Assembly (NCBI RefSeq): GCF_963678975.1
Contig: NC_089280.1
Span: 1,687,001 to 1,751,000 of the forward strand
Length of the DNA: 64,000 nucleotides
Origin: Dysidea avara
Taxonomy: Eukaryota > Porifera > Demospongiae > Dictyoceratida > Dysideidae
Direction: 5' to 3'
In this document: positions 37,798 through 49,620 of the stretch, piece by piece
How the letters are laid out: each line of letters starts with the position of its first letter
Position numbering within the stretch: the stretch's first letter is position 1
Made by a program: the position numbers and the translations under genes
The notes under the pieces: generated by a model
The model's database searches: none
What the model was told of the DNA's origin: nothing
Seen by the model: the letters and a program-made list of their open reading frames with translations, nothing else

Positions 37798-40421
37798 TAC
37801 ACTGTTAAAAATAAGGAGTAACTGTTACTCCCCTAGGGGAGTTCCCAGTGTAGGGAGGATTTAACACCCCTATATTTTTGTGGAGAGTAACTAACACCAT
37901 GCAAAGGAGTAACAAGAACCCTTTGAAAAATCTATTGTAGGGAGTTTTAGTTACTCTAGGAGAGTTCACATAAGCATGCAAGGTGTTTCCTTTACTCCAT
38001 GAAATTCTACAAATGACTCCGTATAAAATCTCAAATGATGTTAAAGACATACAGCAAAACTGTAACAAAATGTTTACAATATCCAGCTTATAATATTGGA
38101 AAGTCACTCAAGAGATCAATAGCAAGGCTTCATTTCATCATCAGCAAACGACACTTCACTGCCACTTCACTGGAGTTACTGCCTATCACATGACATGTTA
38201 TCAGCTGTAGTAAATAGAGTATAGTAAAGAAATATTCAACAATCACACACTTGTTACCTGTATGGCTGAAGGTACATCACACGCAGTTGCCAACAAAGTT
38301 GTAAAAACAATTCTGCCAGACCAGCAGCATTGGTAATGTAAACTAAAATAACCACAGTTGCTATCATGCAAAACAGTACATTTTTGCTACCTGGAGTTCA
38401 TTATTTTGTTTGTCTACTTGTTCACTGATTTCTTGTGGCACCTGTAATATATGTTTACAAATTGATGCACAGTCGCTGTATATATGTTAGCACACTTACT
38501 GGATGTAGTTTAAATTCTATGTTCTCAGTGACATTGAGACATCCGTGCTAAAAAGTAAATATGTGCTTACGTAACTATAAACATTATCTCCTTACAGGTC
38601 TTGGAAAGTTGATGAAGTCGAAGACACACAATGTACATTGTATCATAAAGATTCTTGTTAACTGCAGACGATATATCTTACTAGTTAATTCCAGTGAATC
38701 TGCATGTAATTATGTAAAGACACTGACAGTGATACAGGCTACTGACCTTACCAGCAATATCATTGTGTCCGGCTGCTAACGTCTACTGAAAGCAGACGGA
38801 CATGATATGTACGTCATGTTTAAGCTAGGTGGCTTTCCTCTCCTCCCTCAAGTCTTCAACTTCTTACACACTGAATACTAGTAGCTAGCGGTGAGTGGGC
38901 TGAATACTGTACGTACTAGTCAGTGATACGGCTGAGTCCGCCGAATTTTATTCTCTTTCCCTGAGTCTTGAACTATTTCTGCTGTGTCACGATAAGGCGC
39001 CTAAACCCTCACGAGCAGTGGTGACTTCCGTTTGAGCCAGTTTAATAAACCCGGCGTGTCACACGAGACGACTCAGATATGAGCTCAAACGTGCCTGAAG
39101 AAAGAATGAACGAGATAGTGAACGTCCAGTAATTATTCACGAACAAGTAAACACTTTAGTATCACCTTTTAAGCACTACAATTCCTCAGAGAAACAAACC
39201 GCTTTCAACTACTCAACATGGTTCTGTTGTTAAAGAAGCCGTTTCTATGGTAATACTCTTCACTCTAAATAATGCGCTTGTAATAGAAATGGTATTTAAT
39301 AATTGTGACCAGATTTTACAGAACCGAACCAAATCGCACATCAGGCAAAATCAAGCTAACACCACCAGTGGATAGCTACACTATCTTACTATAAGTTTTG
39401 ACCCTCAGCACTACTCAAACTACACGAGGCTGGTTTTAATAGACGTCTTTTCTGGGTGGTGTGTAGTGCCCAAATGGCAGTTTCATGCCTTGTGAAGGAC
39501 CTGGCTTGGCAAGAATCAGTGGTTTGCTGGTGGACAGCCTTATAATGTTGGCCAGACGTGTTCTCTGTAGATTTTGCTACATATCAGCCACTAAGGAGCC
39601 AGCACGGCCCTGCAATCTCGTGTCTGGACTCCAATCGTGGTCTGCCTCCATTTTGAGGCCTATATTTTGCCTTCCCCGCCACCCCCCAGCCTCCACCCCT
39701 TTGCCGGTGAGCACTCGTGATACTACTTCGCTCGTCCAACTGCTCAGATTTTCTATCTTATTTGGCGGGAAACGGTACAAGCAGCTACAAGTACTGAAAG
39801 TGGCTTGAAAGGTAACAGATTGATGCATCTTTTGTGTAAATTTCGTACGCGTGCTTGCTATCCTTGGAGAGTTATGCTGGCTTCAATTCTTTAGAACCGT
39901 TTATCTCGAAACTTCTAATGTGCGATTTGGATCGTTTTTCCAAAATCCAGTCACAATTATACATACGTATTTCAAAATATTCTTGACTCTTGAGTAACAA
40001 TTCGTCCTTCTGCTTTCACTATGTCTTGGTTAGTCTGTAAAATAAAACATGAGTCAGTAAATGGCTGCCATTGAAAAGGAAACCTAAATAATTACTTTCC
40101 TTTTTACACTGAGTGGCTAGAATTGAACTGGCTAGTTAATGGAGAAAATATCATAGTGAGACAGCTATAAGTGGCTCATCATTCAGTTCAGCTATGTGGC
40201 CTCACTGAGTAGCCGGTATAGCTATATATACTGGCTCACTGAGTTCACCTTAGTTACTAGCTAGCTGGTAGTGAGAACTCTTCAGTTTGGTGCTTTCACT
40301 TACTTGGAGTTCTCTTTACCCTTAGTGGGTTACTGTTACTCTCCTAGTAATCCGAACTCCCCTTTTAGAGTAAAATATTTTACTCCCATAGTTACTGCTA
40401 CTCCCCTGTTTTAACAGTGTA
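37798..40421. mobile_element. Element W in X1 (TACACTGTTAAAA ends)
   Basis: The inverted ends TACACTGTTAAAA and TTTTAACAGTGTA are followed inward by GAGTAACTGTTACTCC-type palindromes. There is no coding content. It contains the MITE 39302-39958. A single similar end at 42967 in X2 has no partner that I could find. Confidence 0.6.
39302..39958. mobile_element. TA-flanked MITE, ATTGTGACC family, in W
   Basis: The ends ATTGTGACCAGATTTTACA and AAATCCAGTCACAAT are flanked by TA on both sides. It is the same family as the MITEs in copy A intron 2 and exon 7. Confidence 0.75.
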
Positions 40422-41030
40422 CTGCTATATGGAACAGCTTGCAACCAGAGACTTTTGAAGCTTCATCTATATCACCGTGTTTAACAACCTTATAAATGAA
40501 CTGTAAAATTGTAATTAGTTAGCTGTAGCTACATATTTTGATGTGTATATTGCATTTATACTCGCTGTGCGAGGTCTTGCAATTATATAATAGTAATAAA
40601 ATATATGATTGCTCTATTAGAGTATCTCGTTCTTCACTGAACAGAAAGACTAGCTCCTCCCCCCTCCCTCTTCCCCGAACAGAAATGAAAGCAGAGTGCC
40701 ATCAGGCGTAGTCAATAGGTACGGCAGTGCAAAAACCTTCTGCTTGATATTGTACGCATACCAGGTTAGCTATATACTCAGATGGTACGATTTTCCGTAC
40801 CATACGCGTATGGTTGTACCGTACGCGTATACGCATATGGTATGTACCATACGCGTATGGTACAAAATACGCATATGGTATAGAACAGCTGCATTGTCTG
40901 GAGCAATTTCCAGCCGTAGCATCGCGAAAATGAAATTTCGGACTCGAAAAAAGTTTCGATGCCATTGGAGCACACAGTATCGATGCCAAAGTAACCCTCC
41001 CAGGTCAAACTGGTCTGGCATGGGTCCAAC

Positions 41031-44000
41031 TGTTCTATACCATATGCGTATTTTGTACCATACGCGTATGGTACATAGAGCAGCTCATGTATTTTCGACC
41101 CCCATGAGTTTTCGGACGCGATATTTCCTAGAAGAGCAATGAGAGCCGATCATTTATGGTACTATTATGAAGACCTATCACTATAACCTCCAAGTGTAAA
41201 ATTTGAAAGGATTTGGTTATATCGTGTGGCTGCAGTGACCTTCGAAAGCCACTGTCCAAAAAAATGGATGCTCGGACAAAGTAACGTTCGTTCGGACTCC
41301 TCCATCTCTACCCTTCCCATGCAACTTATATGCTATTGTGTGGTAGTGATTGGTAGAGCTATCCTTGAGCTATCCCGTGATATAAGCAGATTAGATATTT
41401 ATCAGCTACAGTTGCAGCTATCGCCCTTTTCCGAGACGTGGTAACTTGACGAATCGTCGGACACAAAATTGCAATTATAATTCCGGACACAGCAACTTAT
41501 TGCGATTACTTTGGCTTTTTTTGAGTTTAAGTATAGTACAAGCTAAGAAACATTTGATAACAGCTATTTAGGCACCTGTGTAGAGTGATTTTTTATCAAT
41601 TTGAGATGGAAATAGTAGCTACCTCATATAGCTACAATACATTAGGCCTAGAATAGCTACATAAAAATGCTCAAACTTAGAATAATTTATATATTTGAAC
41701 TTACTTGAGACAAGGGAGGTAAGAAATAAACCACAACAATGCACAGAAGGTCGCCACTGCTTTATCGCCTTAGTGACTGTTCTATTAGAGTATATTAATT
41801 TAACGCAGTTTTTAAACTGGTTTTCGCATTAATTCACCCTTAGATAGTCTGCATATGCATAAAATTATACTATGGATGCAATTAACGAAGTTCAATTAAT
41901 ATAGAATTTAATATACTCTAATAGAACAGTCACTAAGGCTATAAAGCAGTGGTGACCTCCTGTGTATTGTTGTGGTTTATTTCTTACCTCTCTTGTCTCA
42001 AGTAAGTTCAAATATATAAAATTATTAAGTTTGAGCAATTTTATGTAGCTATTCTAGACCTAATGTATTGTAGCTAAATGAGGTAGCTACTATTTCCATC
42101 TCGAATTGATAAAAAATCACTCTACACAGGTGCCTAAATAGCTGTTTTCAAATGTTCCTTAGCTAGTACTATACTTAAACTCAAAAAATGCCAAAGTAAT
42201 CGCAATAAGTTGCTGTGTCCAATTATATTTGCAATTTTGTGTCCGACGATTCGTCAAGTTACCACGTCTCGGAAAAAGGCGATAGCTGCAACTGTAGCTG
42301 ATAAAAATCTAATCTGCTTATATCACGGGATAGCTCAAGGATAACTCTACCAATCACTACCACACAATAGCATATAAGTTGCATGGGAAAGGTAGAGATG
42401 GAGGAGTCAGAACGAACGTTATATTGTCCGAGCATCCATTTTTTTGGACAGTGGCTTTCGAAGGTCACTGCAGCCACACGATATAACCAAATCCTTTCAA
42501 ATTGTATACATGGAGGTTATAGTGATAGGTCTTCATAATAGTGCCATAAATGATCGGCTCTCATTGTTCTTCTAGGAAATATCGCGTCCGAACACTCATG
42601 GGGGTCGAAAATACATGAGCTTCTCTAACCATACGCGTATGGTACGGAAAATCGTACCATCTGAGTATAGGCTATAGCTAACCTGCTTTGTATATAGTAT
42701 CAAGCAGAAGGTTTTTACACTGTCGTACCTATTGACTATGCCGGATGGCACTCTGCTTTCATTTCTTTTTGGGCGGAAGAGGGAGTGGGAAGGGGCCGGC
42801 TAGTCTTTTAGCAGTTTCTGTAATTCAGTCAAGATCGAGCTAGCTATAGGTATATATACCTCTATAGAGCAATCATATTTTGGTCTGATTAGCTATTCTA
42901 TTCTCTAGAGCTGAGATGTATTTTGTAATTAAGATATAATTTGCTTTACTGCATGATGCAAACCTACACTGTTAAAACTGAGGTGGTCATAGCACACTTA
43001 ACCAGCAGCACACCCTTTGGGTGCAGGCACACTTTCAGGATATAGTGTGTGAAGCACACAAGACAAGCAGTGTGACTGTATATTGGTGTACATGGCATCC
43101 TTTATCATTTAGAGGTAGTAGGATGTATAGAAAAGCATCAATTTTTATGTGCTATAAATAAACTTATTTTGTGCTAAGCCATTACACTGACACACTACAA
43201 TAAAATGTGTATTCGTGCATAATTATGTGGTATGCCCTAAATGTGCTGTACATAGCATGTACTCTTGTGGTGTATGTGATATGTAGGAGATGATGGTCCA
43301 CATTTGTCCATTAGTTAGTAAATATGAACCCATTTGTCCATTCAGTAGTTAACCATCATCTCCTACACATCACATACTTCGCTGAAGTATGTGTGATTTG
43401 CACAAAAACACATTTATTGTAGTGACAGTTCAAGTCGATGAACAAAGCCAGTATGTTTGTATCAATAAAGTAACCAATTTGCATCAACCAAGAGTAAAAC
43501 TCTTGATTAACATTAACTCATAGAATTTCCATTAGATTAATCCAGTGAACAGAAAAGATAATCAGTGGGGGCCCATACATATCTTAAGGTAGCTTCAGCT
43601 GAGTGAAATTAAACCCACAATCAAACTCCAGGCTTGGTGATATAGGTTTATTATACATTTTGAAACAATGTTTCGGATTGGAAAGCAGTAAGTTGCGGAC
43701 TGACTAATTGTGTTGTGTACTGTTTGTAGATTGTTGACATTCCAGGAATGTTACACCAATTGTGAAACTGCAGATGATGTAATATTTCACAATAATACTA
43801 TGATGAGTGGTTGACTTTGATAATAAAGCTGTCACATTCTACCCTTCCACTCCTGAATGCACAAGTGCTTTTTTCTCCACAGTGGAAATGCTATATATTA
43901 CTTTGAAAGTACACAAGCTGGTATACTATAGTAATGTATATTCTTTAGAATAGTCAAGTTAATTATCTAGCTGTTGCATAGCAACTATATACACTGAAAA

Positions 44001-45505
44001 CGCATTGTAAATTTTAATTTTTATTTCTTCTTCCACGCAGTACATTGTGGCTGCAATTGCTACACATATATTACTTCCTATTGGATTCATGATCCATTGT
44101 TTAATTGATATAATGAAAATTCAAAAATCAGGCCATTATTACATAATACTACTCCTCCTTCATACCTGTAATAGAGTTTATGATGTAATGTAATGATGTG
44201 ACATGATGTAATAATTCATTATGCATATACTTGTAATATTAATATTGTGTGCCGTAGTTGTAAGAGTTATAGTTGTTATTGTGGGCTTTCAATTATTGAT
44301 GAATAATATTATATACAGTGGTCTGTTCTGCTTATAAAAGATTTGCCCAAGAGCCTACACTTCCCTACAATTATAGAACAATACCCACAATATGTGATAG
44401 CAGCCATATTAATTAATTTTCATCCATTGGAAAATATAGCCAATTTTTTAGTCACATATATGTATATTATTTCATTAAATATTTTATTCTATTGTTGTTA
44501 CATAATCTATTGTTTAGCTTTAATTTGTTAGTACACTATAGCTTCCACTTAAAAATGGATATTTATGCCTGATGGCACGCACTAAAGGAGTGTTGAGCAG
44601 ACAATTTTAATCAGATGAGCTCGAGAAGTACAATGTAATGATTGCTCAAACAGAGGAAGATCTGGAGAATTCTGATACAATAACATCGAGGGAGGCAACA
44701 AAGAGATTTTACTGTAGAGAAAGCAATATTCCAGTTTGCAAATTTAATGTAAATCTAGCTGTAGCATAGCATTATTAACATAATTAATCGCATGTGCAAC
44801 AAATTCTTTTTAAACTGAATCTTTGCTATTGAATGAGGTGTGTACATTGCCTACTGAGGAAAACATAACATGGCAGAGATTTTATGGTGAGTTTATGAGT
44901 TCTAATGAATATTTCAGTAATGAATGTATGTATATATATATATATATATATATTATCTGGCATTGTTTAATTGTTAAGTGTGTTGTAACCACTCACTACT
45001 TACTGTGGATGGGACAATGTGTTTAGCTATACTCTTATCTGAATGTATATAGCTATACTCTTTAAAGTTAACAAGATCCACGTTAATTTGTGCTGTAGGT
45101 CCAGTGTGATGAATGTGAGTGGTGGTACTACTTACAGTATGTACAAACAAGAAAAGTACGCAAACATAAATTGGATCCTCAAAAGAAGAAGAGTGTATAT
45201 AATAGATAAAGATGCAAAGACAGTGAGGGGTCATGTTGCACAACTGATAACACTTACAAAGTTCATTTGTCAAGTTGTTAGCTTTGCACAAGCAGTGCAA
45301 AGCTAGAAATGCTTGTAAAGATAGCCCATTGTAGCTAGGTGATGGCAAGGCTAGAAGACACTGAGAAAGGCATAATACGCATATGGTACGTACCATACGC
45401 GTATGCCTATACCGTACGCGTATGGTACGGAAAATCGTACCGTACGCGTATGGTATGTTACATACCATACGCGTACGGTACAAAATACGCATATGGTATA
45501 GAACA
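41031..45505. mobile_element. Element X2 (TGTTCTATACC ends)
   Basis: Termini are as in X1, with the 4-bp duplication CAAC (41027-41030, 45506-45509). The right arm of F3 (near 48890) gives the unfilled site. From 42629 rightward it is an inverted, diverged copy of X1, so X1 and X2 together form a long imperfect inverted repeat (about 35124-37770 against 42870-45505). It contains palindrome Y and an unassigned 42967-44030 tract absent from X1. Confidence 0.75.
41076..42628. repeat. 1.55-kb palindrome Y
   Basis: Arms of about 0.75 kb (to about 41830, and from about 41890) are near-identical reverse complements around a loop of about 60-100 bp. Each arm ends at the loop with GACTGTTCTATTAGAGTATA. 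The mirrored 72-codon frames (41226-41444 plus, 42259-42477 minus) are by-products of the symmetry. It interrupts the subterminal array of X2. Confidence 0.85.
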
Positions 45506-46083
45506 CAACTACTACCACACCAAATATCATCGATTTCCAAAATTGTTTGCCATCTGGCTGAGCTTGACGGCTGTCAAAAATTCGTAAAAAATGCCGATTT
45601 TATTCACTGACGAGAACTTTTACTAGCCAGATGTACTAGTTTACTTCTCAAAAGCTTGCTAGATCCATAGCCAGTAGCTTTCATTCATAGGGTTGGTCTG
45701 GCAGCTCTCCTAGCGACCTCAAATTCCGCCAAATTCCGATATCAACGAATTTTGCCGATATCGACCAATTTACAACCCCGTTAAAGAAATCTTGCACAGC
45801 AAACGTGATGCTTTTCCTCTCTAAAGTCATACTGCCTCCTTGTTTAGTTACATTCGTCCATAGGGTGGCTCTCTTATCGAAGCCAAAATCCATCGAAATT
45901 CCCATTTCACCATTTCAGCCATTTGTCATCAGTTTTCGGAAGTTTTACATGTCAAACATGCTGGTTTACCTCTCTACATCCTTGCTGGACCATTCAATCA
46001 CCTTCGTCTGTGTAGACAGCTTTCTTCAGTCTCTTGAAAACGTCAGAGCACGCCAATTGGGCGCAACCATCAATACCAGTTAA

Positions 46084-46414
46084 GGCCAATGAAACTTGAT
46101 TACCAGTTTCTCGCTCAGATTTTTGAAAATTTGATGAGGGCGGGCGGTTATTATTCATTATTTTCCAAAAGCACAACACACATCCCAATCATGAAGATTT
46201 CTGCCAAAAAAGTGAGATCTACATAGCCAAAATACGTTACTAATCCATATAACAAATGATTTTTCCATTAGAGTATAGCTGATTGCTCCATTAGAGTAAA
46301 AGTGACTGCTCTATTAGAGTATTTCAATCTGAAATACCAATAATGAAATTCCGTGCGGGTGTAGCAAAAGCATGCGGGCGATGACGCGAAACTGCTAATC
46401 AAGTTTCATTGGCC
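46084..46414. mobile_element. PIF/Harbinger-type MITE in the F3 loop
   Basis: The inverted ends GGCCAATGAAACTTGATTA are flanked by TAA on both sides (46081-46083, 46415-46417), a 3-bp duplication typical of PIF/Harbinger. The interior has three CTCTAATAGAG-type boxes (46266-46330). Confidence 0.75.
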
Positions 46415-47356
46415 TAATGCTTATTTTTTGTTTCATTGGTTCCACGCAAGAATGACAGGAAAACCAGCAGAAATGTAATAGAGCGAAAATGGAGTTAGTC
46501 TAGCTCTAAATATTGTACTCTACATGTTTATACAAATGATTACCGAAATGCAAATGCCGATTATCAAAAACCACAATCGAAATTTCCATTCATGAAGAGT
46601 TCCGAAAGTGGGTATTTAGAACTAGACTAACTCCAGTTGGGTTATGTAATATTTCTGCTATTTTCGTGGAATCAATGAAACAAAATAAACAGTAAGTGGT
46701 GTTGATGGTTGCGCCCAATTGGCGTGCTCTGACATTTTCAAGAGACTGAAGAAAGGTGCCTACACAGACGAAGGTGATTGAAACGTCCAGTAAAGATGTA
46801 GAGAGGCAAACCAGCATGTTTGACTTGTTAAACTTCCTAAAACTGATGACAAATGGTGAGATGGGAATTTCGATGGGTTTTGGCCTGGGTAAGAGAGCCG
46901 CTGTCACAGCGATATATGTTTCCCCGGGTAACGTGTTTCCCGCACACATATCCCTAGGGATCCGTGTTTCCCCGCACATATATCACTAACTCGCTAGCGA
47001 CCTACAAGTCACAGTGATATGTGTTTCCCCGGGTACTATGTTTCCCCTTTATAAAGTCATGTGCAACGTACGTAGCGTTAGCATAGGCGCGCATGCACTT
47101 TTAATAATCATAGCTAGCCATACCTATACAACTAAAATACTATAATTATACATGTTGATGGAGGAAATCAAGCCATTCACTGGCATTCAACTATAACTTC
47201 TAAACTGTGCTGTGATTTGGCTATGTAGCTATATAGCATCAGTTTAATAAAACAGTAGCTACAAGTACATGTATATACAATAAAATACTATCTCTAGCTA
47301 TATAGAGTAAATCATGTGATTGAAGCTATGTATAACTAATCAATGTAGCTACAGCT

Positions 47357-47920
47357 TTGGCATGCAGTCAGTCATTATCTACCCCCTTGCCAGTTCTATC
47401 TGGGGTTCCCCAAGGGAGTATTTTTGGACCCCTACTCTTCATTATTTACATGAATGATTTACCATCTTGTGTTACCATCAGTAAAACTTTACTATTCATT
47501 GACGACACCAAGATTTATAATACTGTTTGTAGTCCTGGAGATATTTCACTGTTTCGAAATGATTTAGACTCAGCAACTTTGTGGAGTACGAGATATAATA
47601 TGTTCTTTAATCCAAAAAAGAATGTCCACCTATATTAATGCAAAAATCATCACTAATTACAAAATAGCTGACACACAGATTTTAACAAATAGTTCACATA
47701 AAGATCTCGGTATTATAATATCATCAGACCTATGTTGGGATCAACACTACAAAAACATAATCCATAAGACCTACATAATGCTAGGACTGCTCCGTCGCAG
47801 CTTTAGCAAGCATCAAACAGTGACAGCCAAGAGAACTTTGTATATTTCCTTAGTGAGATTGCAAGTTATATACTGTTCAGTGATTTGGAGACCTAACCAT
47901 ATCAAGGATATCACACTTTA
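47357..47920 (+). mobile_element. LINE reverse transcriptase fragment in Z
   Basis: It encodes LPVLSGVPQGSIFGPLLF, FIDDTKIYN (the YADD-equivalent box with Y to F and A to I changes), then SHKDLGIIISSDLCWDQHY and VIYCSVIWRPNHIKDI. The reading is broken by a frameshift near 47630 and interrupted at 47920. It resumes at 48224 as QVQRIATKFILND. It is dead. Confidence 0.85.
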
Positions 47921-48223
47921 TTAATATTATTATTATTAGCACTTTACAGTGACCAGCACTGAAGGTCTGACAGCAACATGTGCTGCAGCCTTAGGATTAC
48001 CTAACCTAATTTCAGGGACTTAGACCTAATGACTTGACTTACTGACTGACTGATAAGGTGTAACAGAAAAAGGGCCAAAGTAAGGAAAAAATCCCTCCAA
48101 CCCCAGGATTCGAACTGCAGGTCACCCAATGTCTAGTCGGGGCCACACTCAGTCTTCCTCCAGGAGGGATGGATTTTCTTCCTTAAACCTAAAGTATTTA
48201 TTATTAGCACTTTACAGTGACCA
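47921..48223 (-). mobile_element. tRNA-derived SINE-like insertion
   Basis: The minus-strand reading has a B-box-like GTTCGAATCC (48107-48117) and a weak A-box-like TGGCCCCGACTAG, followed downstream by a body ending CTGCAGCACATGTTGCTGTC and a TAATAATAATA tail (47921-47940 on plus). A second copy of the tail (48194-48223) sits at the other side. It is too degenerate to be a tRNA gene. Related 3' ends lie near 8165-8300, 25910-25985 and 27740-27800. Confidence 0.6.
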
Positions 48224-49351
48224 GGTCCAGAGAATAGCAACAAAGTTTATTTTAAATGACTGATTATTAGTATAGCTAGCTAGTATAATGATTGTATTAG
48301 CTTATATAGTAGCTATATATAGCTATAGTTAGCTAACTATACGTAGCTATATACATGTAATATGCATGGGTGTCTATTAGCTAGATAGCTATATATCTAC
48401 TGAATGGTTGGATCGCGTACTGTTTGTAACTAGCCATAGGACCTTGGAGTTACTGCACGATGGCTATATCTTAGTGGGAAACACGGATCCCTGGTGATAT
48501 ATGGGCGGGAAAACACGGATCCCTAGGGATATGTGTGCGGGAAACACGTTACCCGGGGAAACATATATCACTGTGACACCGCCATTGCCACTCTATATGG
48601 ACGAATATAGATTGTGCAAGATTTCTCTAACGGGGTTGTAAATTGGTCGATATCAGCAACATTAGTGGATATCGGCATTTGGCGAAATTTGAGGTCGCTA
48701 GAAGTGCTGCCATACCAACCCTATGAATGAAAGCTACTGGCTATGGGTCTAGCAAGCTTTTTAGAAGTAAACTAGTGCATCTGGCTAGTAAAAGTTCCCG
48801 TCAGTGAATAAAATCGACATTTTTGACGAATTTTTGACAGCCGTCGAGCTCAGCCAGATGGCAAACAATTTTTGGAATTCGATGATATTTGGTGTGGTAG
48901 TAATTAGATCCATGCCAGACCAGTTTTACCTGGGAGGGTTACTTTGGCATCGCTACTGTGTGCTCCAGTGGCATCGAAACTTTTTTCGAGTCCGAAATTT
49001 CATTTTCGCGATGCTACGGCTGGAAGTTGCTCCAGACAATGCAGCCACTGATGGTTTTAGTTTAGAGTACAGTTAATAAGAAAGGTTGAGAGTGCGTATT
49101 GTAGCTTGAAAATACATTTCCTTAAAGATATAGCAAAAAATCTCGTAATTTGTAAGCATATTCGCCGATTTGCACGACAAGATGTTAATGAAAAATAACG
49201 CCAATGTGGTATTTTCTAAGTGGTACCAAGCCTAGCATTTGTGGGTGGTTTGGTAGTTGATTCTCGGAGGTCGAAATTTCACGTTGCGGACCCTAGCATA
49301 GGGGATCAATCCGGCGGGTCTGGAACTCTGTACAAAATTTCAAACCTTTGT

Positions 49352-49620
49352 ACGTAATTGATTATGATTATTATGATTATGATTAAATACGGGTAAAGGC
49401 AAAGCCTGTATACCCGATCAATGCGTTATACAAAGTAAATCTAAAATCTAAAAAATAATTATCTAACAGTGATTTAAAAGTGTTAATTGAATAACTTTCT
49501 ACAACAGAGGTAGCTAGGTAAACTGTTCCACTCATTAATCACTCTGTTCATAAAATAATTAGATCTGCATAACAATCTTGAATGTTGCTCGAACAATTTA
49601 AACTGGTGTCCCCTGGTAGT
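49352..49620 (-). mobile_element. LINE 3' fragment upstream of copy B
   Basis: The minus strand encodes TRGHQFKLFEQHSRLLCRSN and RVINEWNSLP, a reverse transcriptase C-terminus, followed by GGCTTTGCCTTTACCCG and an ATCATAATCATAATA tail at 49352-49380. It is the same 3' end family as 10561-10972. The copy A flank lacks it. The tract 49620-49918 to its right is also absent from copy A and is unassigned. Confidence 0.75.

Larger units (their letters stand above)
35124..40887. mobile_element. Element X1 (TGTTCTATACC ends)
   Basis: The inverted termini TGTTCTATACCATATGCG are flanked by the 4-bp duplication GCTG (35120-35123, 40888-40891). The F3 right arm (near 49045) shows the uninterrupted sequence. 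Both ends carry clusters of palindromic TACCATACGCGTATGGTA units. The interior is non-coding and includes insertion W (37798-40421). X2 is a second copy in opposite orientation. Confidence 0.8.
46902..48580. mobile_element. Element Z in the F3 right arm
   Basis: Inverted ends of about 70 bp (TGTCACAG, ATATATGTTTCCCCGGGTAA and CCCTAGGGATCCGTG) bound the insertion. The left arm of F3 (45850) is continuous at this point. A second, partial copy of the left end occurs at 47010-47045. It contains a LINE fragment, itself split by a SINE-like unit. Confidence 0.7.
34871..49295. mobile_element. Foldback element F3, 14.4 kb with nested insertions
   Basis: The termini TAGGGTCCGCAACGTGAAAT are inverted at 34871 and 49295, with the perfect 7-bp duplication GCATAGG (34864-34870, 49296-49302). 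The core left arm is 34871-35119 plus 40892-41026 plus 45510-46080, the loop is 46081-46690, and the right arm is 46690-46901 plus 48581-49295. Insertions account for the rest: X1 (35124-40887), X2 (41031-45505) and Z (46902-48580). The core is about 2.5 kb. No transposase is recognised. An arm peptide (minus-sense of 34990-35095) resembles one in F1. Confidence 0.8.

Noticed and set aside
40702-41142. Overlapping frames rich in YHTRMV and YAYG
   Set aside because: They are translations of the palindromic ACGCGT arrays on both strands.
41226-42477. Two identical 72-codon frames on opposite strands
   Set aside because: They are mirror images produced by palindrome Y and have no domain.
48060-48150. 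tRNA gene on the minus strand
   Set aside because: Only B-box-like and weak A-box-like sequence is present, no cloverleaf forms, and the body continues into a SINE-type tail.
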